From positions 4,028,962 through 4,092,961 of the forward strand of contig CM044966.1 in assembly GCA_024516035.1 (NCBI GenBank): a stretch of DNA of 64,000 nt. Direction: 5' to 3'. Shown here piece after piece: positions 10,532-19,530 of this stretch. The first letter of the stretch is position 1, and the number at the start of each line of letters is the position of its first letter. Under the pieces are notes generated by a model. It saw only the letters and a program-made list of their open reading frames with translations, was not told the DNA's origin and made no database searches. Position numbers and translations under genes: made by a program. The stretch comes from Bactericera cockerelli (taxonomy: Eukaryota; Arthropoda; Insecta; Hemiptera; Triozidae).

Positions 10532-11231
10532 TTTGAAAAAGACTAAGCTTATGTTAATATCTAAAATCCAAAATAACAATATAACTCTAACAGTTGATGG
10601 AGTAACAATTGAAAAGGTATCATCCTACAAATACCTCGGTACCTGGTTGCATCAAGACAAAAAAAAAGACAAAAATCAAACTAAAGAAATCAAGTGCAGA
10701 ATAGAAATAGCGAGAAATGTGTTCATCAAAATGAAGAAGTGTCTGTGCAGCCGTGACATTAACCTGAAATTAAGAACTAGAATATTAAAGTGCTATGTAT
10801 TTTCTACGTTACTGTATGGTGCAGAAGCATGGACGATGAAGAAGATAAACGAGAAGAACATCAATGCTTTTGAAATGTGGTGCTACCGAAGAATGCTCAG
10901 GATCCCCTGGACTGACAAAGTGACAAATATTGAGGTTCTGAGAAGAATGGATAAGAACACCGAGCTGGATTTCACGATCAAGAAAAGGAAGCTGGAATAC
11001 CTAGGACATGTGCTGCGCGGAACAAAATATAAGTTATTGAATCTTGTATTGAACGGGAAGATCGAGGGAAAGCGAGGCAGAGGAAGAAGAAGGAAGTCAT
11101 GGGGGAACAATCTGAGAGAATGGTGTGGAGTTAATGATCAGGAGTTGATGCGGATTGCGAGCAACAAGAATGATATAGCTGAAGTGATTTCCAACCTCCG
11201 TTAGGAGAGGAACAAGAAGAAGAGAAGAAGA
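10532..11231 (+). mobile_element. 5'-truncated LINE insertion with 12-bp target duplication
   Basis: AGGTGTCCACGA occurs exactly at 10520-10531 and again at 11232-11243, flanking the insertion. The 3' end is an AAGAAGAAG-type tail. 5' truncation plus tail plus target duplication is the signature of target-primed reverse transcription. The cargo is the C-terminal coding part of the LINE (separate entry). Confidence 0.9.
10533..11204 (+). pseudogene. LINE ORF2 C-terminal region (223 codons, truncated)
   Basis: The frame is open from the insertion edge to TAG and shows KYLGTWLHQD, LYGAEAWTMKK, MWCYRRMLRIPWTDKV and GKRGRGRRRKSW, the conserved thumb and C-terminal domain of an insect endonuclease-RT LINE (RTE-like or a related clade; not resolved). 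There is no true start: the frame simply begins at the truncation point. All catalytic RT motifs are absent, so it cannot make an active enzyme. The undamaged frame suggests a young insertion. Confidence 0.85.
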
Positions 11232-11659
11232 AGGTGTCCACGAAATATAATGTTAGAAATTTTCTATACAGCACATCACTCGCGGGTTAATATTTTATAC
11301 ATATTTAATGCTTGACAACCAAGTGTAACTTGCATTCACGCTTCACAGAAGTCAACTGCAAAAATACATTAATACTTGATCATACTCTTGTTGAAAAAAA
11401 AAATAAAATTCTCAAACGAAAATATTGTTAAATTTTCATAAAATAATCTCATTTTAAACTTTTGTAAAGCCAGCTTCTAAGGCACGTTGAATAAACCAGT
11501 TCTTGTTTTGTCACACTGAAGTTAAGCAACGTTTTGCAGGGTGATTTTTTTAACAAGTTTTTTTTAAACCTTTCTTATGTGATTCATAGATGATATTGGC
11601 CTGTTTGTAAATAGAGCTAGGCTCGTAAATATACACCCGTTCTGCGGGTATTTATTATT

Positions 11660-11815
11660 ATTAGGTTTAAGAGTTATATCCAGGTTTCTCTGATATCCAG
11701 GTTTCTCTTATATCCAGGTTTCTCTTATATCCAAGTTTCTCTTATATCCAGATTTCTCTTATATCAGTTCTCTTACATCAGGTTTCTCTTAAATCCAGGA
11801 TCGACTGTATACAAT
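11660..11815. repeat. 17-bp minisatellite
   Basis: Eight or so units of TATCCAGGTTTCTCTTA with decay to the right. Isolated units recur at 34060-34175 and 34400-34440. 11244-11655 holds only AT-rich sequence with no gene visible. Confidence 0.75.
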
Positions 11816-11904
11816 TCTCTTGTACCCAGTTCTCAAGTATCCAGCATAGACTGTATGTAATACACTTAGTTTCATATTAAAGTTTAAAAAAAAAGTCATC
11901 ATAA

Positions 11905-12037
11905 TATTTGTGTTAATCACTTTCGTGTGACACCACAACTACTCAAATTCGCTTTACTCAATCTTTGCTCAACTTGGAACTCGATTCACCGAGCTCCAGG
12001 TTACAAGTCCACCACCTTATCGAACGAGCTACTAAGG
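11905..12037 (-). mobile_element. tRNA-derived SINE, family S2
   Basis: Minus-strand head ACCGACCTTAGTAGCTCGTTCG, B-box region GAACTCGATTC-like in the complement, tail ending in a short AAATATTATG-like segment. It ends only about 30 bases before the ATG of the 12066 gene, so it may supply part of that gene's promoter or 5' UTR. Other S2 copies: 16412-16556, 47580-47724, 48112-48220, 55092-55220. Confidence 0.7.
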
Positions 12038-12065
12038 TCGGTTCTTCTCTTATCATCAATTCATC

Positions 12066-12146
12066 ATGCGACAGCTATTACTGCTCATGTGTTTATGCTG
12101 TCTTCTGCTGTCTACTGTGGCTGGACTGAAGCCGGGAAGCAATTCG
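12066..12146 (+). CDS. Small secreted protein, exon 1 (signal peptide)
   Basis: ATG at 12066 opens 27 codons with a classic signal peptide (MRQLLLLMCLCCLLLSTVAG, cleavage probably after VAG). The exon ends with TCG directly before a strong donor, GTAAGA (12147-12152), in phase 0. Exon 2 is at 15411-15539, and the joined frame gives a 69-residue protein. Role unknown: the size and leader fit a secreted peptide such as a hormone, toxin-like or salivary factor, but no cysteine framework exists after the leader. The intron of 3264 bases carries nested transposons. GC-rich, gene-like codons contrast with the AT-rich surroundings. A further upstream non-coding exon is possible. Confidence 0.7.
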
Positions 12147-12245
12147 GTAAGATCAAATTATCAATTCAAAGATGAGTGTTTCTTAGCCGAAAAAAGGGCC
12201 GCAAAAGAGGGCCTAATAATTATTATTATTTTATTTTCTTTAGCA

Positions 12246-12332
12246 GTCACTGTGGCCGAGTGAGATAGCGCGTTAGCAATTGCACTCATAGTAACCTGCG
12301 GGGTAGGATTTTTCTGCTCTATACTTGCATGT
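12246..12332 (+). mobile_element. tRNA-derived SINE, family S4, left part
   Basis: Head TGTGGCCGAGTGAGATAGCG leads to TTTTTCTGCTCTATACTTGCATGT, where another element has inserted. The SINE resumes at 14947 with the same ATACTTGCATGT and continues to about 15100. A full relative lies inverted at 19262-19530. Confidence 0.75.
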
Positions 12333-12365
12333 ATAGAGAGCATGTATGGCTGGGGGACTACAAAC

Positions 12366-14798
12366 TAGGGTGGAGCGAAATCGCACTTTTATTTTTATTT
12401 TTTAATGGAATAGTGAAAAAAAGTTGTCTATTGGCGAGAAACTTCCAAATCTGTGATTAATTTTTTTCTAAAAAATCGGGAAGATGCGCCCCGAGCCCCG
12501 CCCACTTTTGCAAAATTGTCATTTATAGACACTTTTCCTATGAATTTTCTAATTTTTTTAGTAATACTTTTTGAAATGGAATAGTTGTAAGTGTTTACTT
12601 AATAGAATGATCCATCATTATAAAAATAAAAAATAGTCAATTTTAAATGGTAAGTCCCGCCCCAAACTTGTCCAAATCCAACAAAATTTTCTAAAATCAG
12701 CAAAAAAGACACATATCTGCCGAATTTTCTAATTTTTCTGGGACATTTTTCCGGAACAGAATAGTATTTAAATACAAAAACATACTATCCTCGTTTACTT
12801 AGATTAAAAAGTTTTATAAAATTTACACGTTAAGTACCGCCCCGAGCTGCACCAAGGCCGCCTAATATTCTAGTAAATAGGTACCTCTAGGCTCTCTACT
12901 AAGAGGATGGGCTCATGTATTGTGGTACACACAGATTTTTTTTCATTTTTCCAGGGTACTTTTACAGGACACAATATTACTGAAGTACTACTTTATACTC
13001 TTTTCGTACACTTGTAACAAAAATTGACTCATATATCACATTCTTAGTGTCGCCCCAAGTTGGTGAATTCATTAGTATATTTTTATATGCTACATGGGTA
13101 AAACACCCAAGTAATTACAATGAATAAGAACAATATATTGATGAACGGAACATTTTCTTCATATTATGTATAATTAAAATGAAACATAAATAGTTAATAA
13201 AGGTAGGTAGGAGGTATAAAGTTATACAAAGTAAATTTGAAAGATTACAAATTACTTATTGACATTGGAAAGTACCTTTCTTTTTTTAAAAAAAAAACTT
13301 CAATTTTTCAAAACCGATTCGGACATTTCTAACTAAAAATTTGCTAATTTTATTTATTATTCAGGCAAAGTCCTGTTTTGTACGAAACACTGGAATCATT
13401 CTTCTGGATCCAATTTGATTCCTTATCAAACCATCTCTGGCTTCATAACCAATCACAGTGCTTGATGCATTTGTCACAAGTTTGATGTACCTTGCGACGC
13501 ACTGTGTGTGGCAGGGCACATCTGGAATAAAGTTTTTGATGTTGTTGTTTTCAACAATGTTGGCCAGATCTTCGATACTGATGTCTCCTTATAAGGGGGC
13601 TCAGTCACAGGAACTTCGTGCCACTATATTAAACTGCTGTAGGATGTTGCTACAGTGACTTTTCTAACATCAGGGAACCTATTTTCTTCACGTGATTTTT
13701 TAATTATGCAATTTCTGTATGCAATTTCCCTTTGAACTTTGCTGTTATCTGCCAGCATAATCAACAGCAAGTTTTCAGGATGCGCGTAGAAGGCGTTTCT
13801 CTGAACAACAGGATCTACTATTTTCTTTACACTTTCATCAAGATACTTTCTTCGTTGAATGTTTGGGTCCATCGAAACAAGATGATCTATTTTTAATTGA
13901 AAACCACATTGGACCATACACCTTTAATATGAATGTAGTCAATGTCAATGTACTACGAACTGTTTCTTGTTAAACGTGATAACATTTTCGAATCTTAATA
14001 CACTGATATTAATTATTTCGAGAGAAAAAAAATCGTACAAATCGTTTATCAGATAACACTCCCTGCTTTCTGTCGACTGAGTTGTGGTAGGCATAAAACC
14101 CACGGATTTCTACCAAAATCTTGTTTTCCTTGTTTCTAATATTTAAGACCTTTTTGTGGCATTGATGGAGATGAATCATCATATTTGTAAAGGATTCTAT
14201 TTCTATGATGAGTCATTATAAGAAACAGAGGATAGTATACTTGAGTGTACCACAATACATGAGCCCATCCTCTTAGTAGAGAGCCTAGAGGTACCTATTT
14301 ACTAGAATATTAGGCGGCCTTGGTGCAGCTCGGGGCGGTACTTAACGTGTAAATTTTATAAAACTTTTTAATCTAAGTAAACGAGGATAGTATGTTTTTG
14401 TATTTAAATACTATTCTGTTCCGGAAAAATGTCCCAGAAAAATTAGAAAATTCGGCAGATATGTGTCTTTTTTGCTGATTTTAGAAAATTTTGTTGGATT
14501 TGGACAAATTTGGGGCGGGACTTACCATTTAACATTGACTATTTTTTTATTTTATAATGATGGATCATTCTATTAAGTAAACACTTACAACTATTCCATT
14601 TCAAAAAGTATTACTAAAAAAATTAGAAAATTCATAGGAAAAGTGTCTATAAATGACAATTTTGCAAAAGTGGGCGGGGCTCGGGGCGCATCTTCCCGAT
14701 TTTTTAGAAAAAAATTAATCACAGATTTGGAAGTTTCTCGCCAATAGACAACTTTTTTTCACTATTCCATTAAAAAGTAGAAACATCGCTCCACCCTA
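12366..14798. mobile_element. hAT-like DNA transposon with about 560-bp terminal inverted repeats
   Basis: The element starts TAGGGTGGAGCGA and ends with its inverse TCGCTCCACCCTA. It is flanked by the exact 8-bp duplication CTACAAAC (12358-12365, 14799-14806), which fits the hAT target pattern nTnnnnAn. The inverted repeats run from the ends to about 12930 and from about 14243, far longer than usual for hAT. The interior (12945-14230) keeps only a fragment of a minus-strand ORF. P-type elements also make 8-bp duplications, so superfamily assignment is tentative. Confidence 0.8.
13624..13917 (-). pseudogene. Probable transposase fragment inside the 12366-14798 element
   Basis: A 97-codon minus-strand frame containing DHLVSMDPNIQRRKYL, RNAFYAHPENLLLIML and REIAYRNCIIKKSREENRF. 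It looks like genuine protein rather than noise and sits centrally between the inverted repeats, as a transposase would. No DDE catalytic residues can be placed and I cannot name the family. The element is otherwise short of coding capacity, so this is a remnant. Confidence 0.5.
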
Positions 14799-15410
14799 CT
14801 ACAAACAGGGAGTAGACCAGCATTGGCTTGGTTCTGGGGGTCCTTGTCAATTATTAGCCTCCTCGTAAAGACAGTGGTAGAAGTGCTGAGTCATTCATCC
14901 ACTATCTGGCTACCATCGTTCACGATGACGCTACCCTATGATGATGATACTTGCATGTTCGGGTTCCACTCATACCTCGCGAGGAAAAATGAGTAGGTGT
15001 TTTGATGCGAAGTGACCAACATTAACAGAGCAAAAAGAAATTAATTTAATAGAATAATTTGAAAAAGTAGAGGAGGCTCTTAGTAATGCTGTATAAAAGC
15101 CGTGGATTTGGATAGTTAGCTTTTTTGGTTTAAGCAATGGACAGATCTGAATATAGTGATCAAATGTGAAAAAAAAAAAAAAAATGGACAGATTGGACAA
15201 TGATGGGGCTATTAATATGGTTTCGTTCACTTACATTGACTGATAGAGGTGTACTGAGGGCAGACTCTCGATGCTGGAAGCTGGAAGTTCGAGAGCCTGC
15301 TACAACGAAGTTGGGGCTTGTCTTCAACTTGAATACACGGTGTTAGGACTGAGCTTTTACAGTTCCATACAAGATATAATAATTAATTAGTTTCCATTTT
15401 CTAATTTCAG

Positions 15411-15539
15411 AACTATGAGAGGCTGCAGAAGAATATTTCCAAGATCCAATATGACGTTAACGGCAAGATTTTCCGCAATAAAACGGAATCTGAATATCAT
15501 CTGAGCGCATCTGTAAACACTGATACCTTGAATTCATAA
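15411..15539 (+). CDS. Small secreted protein, exon 2 (mature part)
   Basis: A pyrimidine tract and acceptor CTAATTTCAG (to 15410) precede 42 codons in the phase left by exon 1, then TAA at 15537-15539. The mature part is polar with a possible amphipathic helix (NYERLQKNISKIQ), two N-glycosylation sequons (NIS and NKT) and no cysteine. A poly(A) signal is not obvious nearby; AATAAA occurs at about 16034. I know no family match. Confidence 0.7.
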   Translation, partial: NYERLQKNISKIQYDVNGKIFRNKTESEYHLSASVNTDTLNS

Positions 15540-15735
15540 AGTTTTATTTATGTAATGTTATAAACTTCTTTTAAACAATCATCCCTGGGTGGTGTGCCAA
15601 ATTAAGTTATCAGTAAGAATATTGAACTTTTTTTATTTTAAGAAAACTGAAACGGATGAAAATAATTACAGATTTATAGTGATCATCCATCACATTTGGG
15701 AAATATTTTCACATTGCTCACTCAAGTTTTGAAAA

Positions 15736-15905
15736 GTAGTGTTTGTAAGGGATACCTTCCGGTGCTCTCGTGTTGACCCAGCACCTAATTGGAAAGTATT
15801 GTGTCACTTCTCGCCCATCAGAGGGGAGTCACACTACGGAATTGGCAGGCTAAAACACAGACCACAAGCGTCTACAGTAGCTCCTGTTTCATGGCTACGA
15901 AATAA
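15736..15905 (+). mobile_element. SINE family S3, 5'-truncated body
   Basis: Starts GGGATACCTTCCGGTG, then GTTGACCCAGCACC, TGTGTCACTTCTCGCCCATC, ending CTCCTGTTTCATGGC. Full-length copies with a tRNA-like head lie at 48262-48530 and 55262-55520 (minus). Other bodies: 18829-18956, 21362-21475, 52300-52392 (minus). Confidence 0.75.
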
Positions 15906-16411
15906 AAAAGAGAAAACACTCGTATTTATTTTTTATAATTGTGAGTTCTTTTTTTTTTTCATCATCTTGTATGTACTACTAATTGTAATTTTACATTCAC
16001 AAATTAATTATCCCCATGATTGTATTTTTTGTCAAATAAATCTACCACTTTAGAGGTGAAAATTGTTCTGATAATGTCAGTGGGTAGCACAGAAATGTAC
16101 GATTTTTCAATTTATACACATATTAACATACATTATTGGACCATAATTCTGCCACTGCTCATTTAACCAACTACTCAATTTTCCTCACGAGGAATGAGTG
16201 GACCCCAAACAACAAAAGAGAAAACCTTACAACCAGGTCAGATACTAATGAAGTTAAACACACTAACCTATACCTCTCTACGATGCGGTGGCGGTGGTGC
16301 AAAGAACTAATGGACACCTAGATCCCATGTTCATACTTATACTCAGCAATTTTGATCAAACTTTATTTACATTTTTTATATACATGTACCTACAGTAAAA
16401 GGGTATAAAGT
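15906..16411. other. AT-rich spacer
   Basis: No gene or recognisable element beyond short fragments; 16190-16205 resembles the end of SINE family S4. Confidence 0.5.
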
Positions 16412-16556
16412 TATCATATTTGTGGTAATCACTTTCGTGATATCACAACTACTCAAACTCACATTATTAATTCTACGCTGAAACCGGGACTTGAACCACC
16501 GACCTCCAGGTTACAAGTCCGCCGCCTTACTCATCAAGCTACTGAGGTCGTTGTAA
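16412..16556 (-). mobile_element. tRNA-derived SINE, family S2
   Basis: Minus-strand copy with head ACCTCAGTAGCTTGATGAG, GGTTCAAGTCCCGG as B-box region and the body reading AGTTGTGATATCACGAAAG. Close match to 47580-47724. Confidence 0.75.
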
Positions 16557-16892
16557 AAGGGAATAATGAATTAAAGGTAAACAAAGTCTCATCAAGGTAT
16601 GTTCCGATACTCATGTACATCTAGTACAACTTCTCACTTATCTGTTTATACTGATGCTGAAGGATGGTGATAATGCCTTTGGTATTCTCTTCCTGTCATG
16701 CCTATTGATTCCTCTAAAAGTTCTGGTAGGAATATAAGCTGATGAAATATTCGAAGTCGCGGATTCGAAACCCGGTCTCGACAAATTATCCTCACATTTT
16801 GAATTTAGACCACACAGTAATACGTCATTGGGTTATGGAACTCTTTCGTCCTCATCGGGCAGAATAAATAACGCGATATTATTACTATACTA

Positions 16893-17100
16893 GTCCGTCC
16901 CGATAGCTCAGGGGTAAAGGCGGCACTCTGTGAATCCAGAGTTTTCAGAGGTTGTGGGTTCGTAACCCAACCAGGACACAACAAGATATCCTCCCATTTG
17001 GGATTTTTACTACATAATAATATGTCTTGGGCTTTCTGCTGGAATAATGGGACTTTAGTAGTCTTAATCGGGCCGTATAAATATAAATAAGGCGATATTA
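16893..17100 (+). mobile_element. tRNA-derived SINE, family S1
   Basis: Complete plus-strand copy: head CCGATAGCTCAGGGG, B-box GGTTCGTAACCC, body, then tail GCTGGAATAATGGGACTTT at 17038-17056 and AAATAAGGCGATATTATTATT. The tail resembles the LINE-1 3' end at 33441-33486. Confidence 0.85.
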
Positions 17101-17109
17101 TTATTATAC

Positions 17110-17605
17110 TAGTCTGTCCCGGTAGCTCAGTGGTAAAGGCGGCACTCTATGAATACAGAGTTTCCAGAGGTTGTGGGTCAAAACCCACAACCGGACATGA
17201 CTATTAGTTATCCTCCCATTTGGGATTTTTACTAAATAATAATATGTCTTGGGCTTACTGCTTTTTTTTTTTTTTTTTAAGTGGGGTTTAACGTCGCTTT
17301 CAACTGCCATGGTCATATCACGACGGGGGTTTTTACCCTCCATTCGCAGGAAACTCACAAACCTGCTACTCACATTGACCTCACCCAACCTGAGTGGGGC
17401 CGGGATTAGCCAGCGTCACGAGAATTAGAATTTGAATGGTCACCCATCCAAGTCTTAACCTCGCTGGATGTCGCTTAACTTCGGTGTTCTGAAGGGAACC
17501 GGTTGTATTCAAATGCCATCGACGCTGGCGGCTTACTGCTTTAATAATGGGACTTTTAGTAGTCTTAATCGGGCAGTATAAAGAGGACGATATTATTATT
17601 ATTAT
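17110..17605 (+). mobile_element. S1 SINE interrupted by a 5S-derived SINE
   Basis: A second S1 copy directly follows the first. It runs to GGGCTTACTGCT at 17262, is interrupted by the 5S-SINE, and resumes at 17541 with TTAATAATGGGACTT, ending in a (TAT)n tail. Confidence 0.85.
17263..17529 (-). mobile_element. 5S rRNA-derived SINE (SINE3-like)
   Basis: Read on the minus strand, the first 100 bases (17529-17430) track 5S rRNA: GCCAGCGTCGATGGC, ACACCGAAGTTAAGCGAC and GACTTGGATGGGTGACC, i.e. the internal polymerase III control region. The body follows and ends AGCGACGTTAAACCCC plus poly(A). An exact 11-bp duplication GGCTTACTGCT lies at 17252-17262 and 17530-17540. Relatives: 18965-19180, tail-only at 18190-18311 and 45225-45310. 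Confidence 0.85.
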
Positions 17606-17760
17606 TGTGTGTGTGTGTGGTGTGTTCGTATGTGCGTGTGTTTCCGTGTGTGTGTATGTCCTTGGGTGTGTGTGTGTTTGTGCGTGTGCATGTGTGCGTG
17701 TGTGTCCGTGTGGGGGTATGCCCTTGTGTATGGTGTGTCTGTGTGTACGTGCGTGTTTTT
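17605..17760. repeat. GT-rich microsatellite
   Basis: Imperfect (GT)n with GTGTGCGT and GTGTCCGT variants. A tRNA-like fragment (minus, TTCGAACCCACGACC) follows at 17785-17865. Confidence 0.85.
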
Positions 17761-17879
17761 TTTGTTTGTTTTTAAATCTTTCCAGCCTAGCTTCGAACCC
17801 ACGACCTCCGGAGACTCTGGACTAGAAGCAGTGGTCGCGTCCACTACACCATGTATTGTAGAGACCAGAGTTGGCTTAT

Positions 17880-18189
17880 TTGTATTAACACAATATGAAT
17901 AATTGGACAATTAGAACGACGAGTGCAAGACTGTGTTTGTAATTTAAAATTTAATTCACCATTATCAATGTGTTTTTCCGTTCCATTTTTAATGACAATG
18001 TTTGTGTAACAAAATAATTATATTTAAACATACTTACATTTCAGTGTCACATGAATTTGACCGTCTCCAAACATTTTTTGAGTAGCACGTAATTATTAGT
18101 ATTATTATATCTGATCTGGGTGCAGGTTTTTCAGTGAAACCCTAACAATTAATTAACACTACGACCTAATTAGATCTATTGTGACCAGT
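17880..18189. other. AT-rich spacer
   Basis: I see no gene, RNA or element here. Confidence 0.5.
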
Positions 18190-18311
18190 TGGTTCTATTT
18201 GGTTTTAACGTCCTGATTGACATATATAGTCAGGACGGGGGTTTTACCCTCCATTCGCTGGGAATCGTTCCAGCTACCCACATTAACCTCACCCAGCCTA
18301 GGTAGGGCCTA
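18190..18311 (-). mobile_element. 5S-derived SINE, 3' part
   Basis: Matches the body and tail of the 17263-17529 element (AACCTCACCCAGCCT, CGGGGGTTTTACCCTCC, GGTTTTAACGTC on the plus strand) but lacks the 5S-like head. Confidence 0.65.
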
Positions 18312-18324
18312 GGTAATGTAATAA

Positions 18325-18439
18325 TAACAACGAAAGGGGTGCTTTGTCCGTTGGAATATTGTCCTAGGTTTTTCAAATAGCTCGGTACTGTTGGGAAGAC
18401 CATCTCCTTGGTTGACCAGAACACACTTTCTTCAGCTTC
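18325..18439 (-). pseudogene. Four-copy terminal exon, diverged copy
   Basis: On the minus strand, acceptor TTTTATTCCCAG ends at 18440 and is followed by an open frame with VFWSTKEMVF and VPSYLKNLGQ. It parallels the exon at 33567-33689 nearly word for word, then diverges where the other copies have the conserved C-terminus and stop. Function unknown. Confidence 0.5.
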
Positions 18440-18810
18440 CTGGGAATAAAATAATAATATGGCCCTATTTATACTGCCCGATTTGGACTTAAGAGTCTCA
18501 TTACATCAGCAGTAAGCCCAAGACGTATTATGTGGTCAAAATTCCGTGTGTGAATAATTTCGTTACAGTTGTTAATAATAATCTTTTGGGAAGGTAACCA
18601 CCAGGCGAGGTTAATGCTCAAAGCATCTTCTATACCACCTAACCTTGAGATTCTATTATTATGTGCTTATACGATACACAAATACTCAAATAAATGAGAA
18701 AAAATTCTTGCATTGGGTGGGATCCGAACCAACACAACGGACCCTTCTATCCCTCGATTACTAGACTAGCGCCCTAACCACTTGATTTTTCGAGGAGTCA
18801 AGTTGTTTTT
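18440..18810 (-). repeat. SINE fragments
   Basis: S1 3' part at about 18445-18545, the CCAGGCGAGGTTAATGC tail repeat at 18585-18670, and a tRNA-like piece with GGATCCGAACCAAC at 18712-18805, all on the minus strand. Confidence 0.6.
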
Positions 18811-18828
18811 AGAGGACAACTTTCTATT

Positions 18829-18956
18829 GTGTTGACCCAGCACCTGAATGGAAAGTATTGTGTCACTTCTCGCCCATCAGAGGGGAGGCATACTACGGGA
18901 TGGGCAGGCTACAACACAGACCACAAGCGTCTACAGTAGCTCCTGTTTCATGGCTT
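18829..18956 (+). mobile_element. SINE family S3, body fragment
   Basis: Begins GTGTTGACCCAGCACC and ends CTCCTGTTTCATGGC, where it abuts the 5S-derived SINE. Confidence 0.75.
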
Positions 18957-18964
18957 TTTATTGT

Positions 18965-19180
18965 AATATCATATATTATCACGACGGGGGTATTACCCTC
19001 TATTTGCTCGACGTTCACAATCCTGCTACCTACATTAACCTCACCCAGCCTGAGTGCGGCCGGGAACAGCCAGCATCACGAGAGTTTGTATTGGAATGGT
19101 CTCCCATCCAAGTCTTAGCCACGCTGGACGTTGCTTAACTTGAGTGACTGAATGAGAACTGGTGTTTTCAACGTGACATT
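18965..19180 (-). mobile_element. 5S rRNA-derived SINE, second copy
   Basis: Minus strand: CACTCAAGTTAAGCAACG and GACTTGGATGGGAGACC (19095-19145) are 5S-like. The body again carries the GGTGAGGTTAATGTAGG and GGGTAATACCCCCGTCGTG segments. More diverged than 17263-17529. Confidence 0.8.
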
Positions 19181-19261
19181 GAGCCAAGTTAGCTACTGCA
19201 ATCTGTCAAATGGCGACTAGATAATTATGTGTGTAGGGTTTTATTTATGGTAAAGCACAAG

Positions 19262-19530
19262 GCATCTTCACAATTTTTGTGTGTAGCGCAGCATTACTAA
19301 GAGCCTCCTTTACTTTTTCGAATTATCCTATTACATTCATTTCTTTTTACTCTGGTAATGCCGCCACTGATCGTTACTCATACAAGTAACTACTCATTTT
19401 TCCTCACGAGGTAAGATGTGGACCCCGAACATCCAAGTACAGAGCAGAAAAATTCCTGCCCCCTGGGAATCGAACCCAGGTCACCGTGCGTGCAATGCCT
19501 AGCGCCCTAACTCACTCTACCTCGGTGACT
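19262..19530 (-). mobile_element. tRNA-derived SINE, family S4, uninterrupted copy
   Basis: Minus-strand head with GGTTCGATTCCC at about 19468-19480, then TTTTTCTGCTCTGTACTTGG, CCTCGTGAGGAAAAATGAG and GGAGGCTCTTAGTAATGCTG. This shows what the nested copy at 12246/14947 looked like before interruption. Confidence 0.75.

Larger units (their letters stand above)
12333..14946 (+). mobile_element. Dispersed element E38, interrupted by a hAT-like element
   Basis: Flanked by the exact 12-bp duplication ATACTTGCATGT (12321-12332 and 14947-14958). Left piece 12333-12365 ends GGCTGGGGGACTACAAAC; right piece 14807-14946 starts AGGGAGTAGACCAGC and ends in GATGATGAT. The family is defined by ACCAGCATTGGCTTGGTT, TGTCAATTATTAGCCTCC and CACGATGAC near the 3' end. 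Other copies: 44092-44280, 48680-49520 (minus), 49715-49865. Confidence 0.85.

Noticed and set aside
17430..17529. Candidate true 5S rRNA gene
   Set aside because: Diverged at both ends, no terminator, and followed by a SINE body, poly(A) and target duplication.
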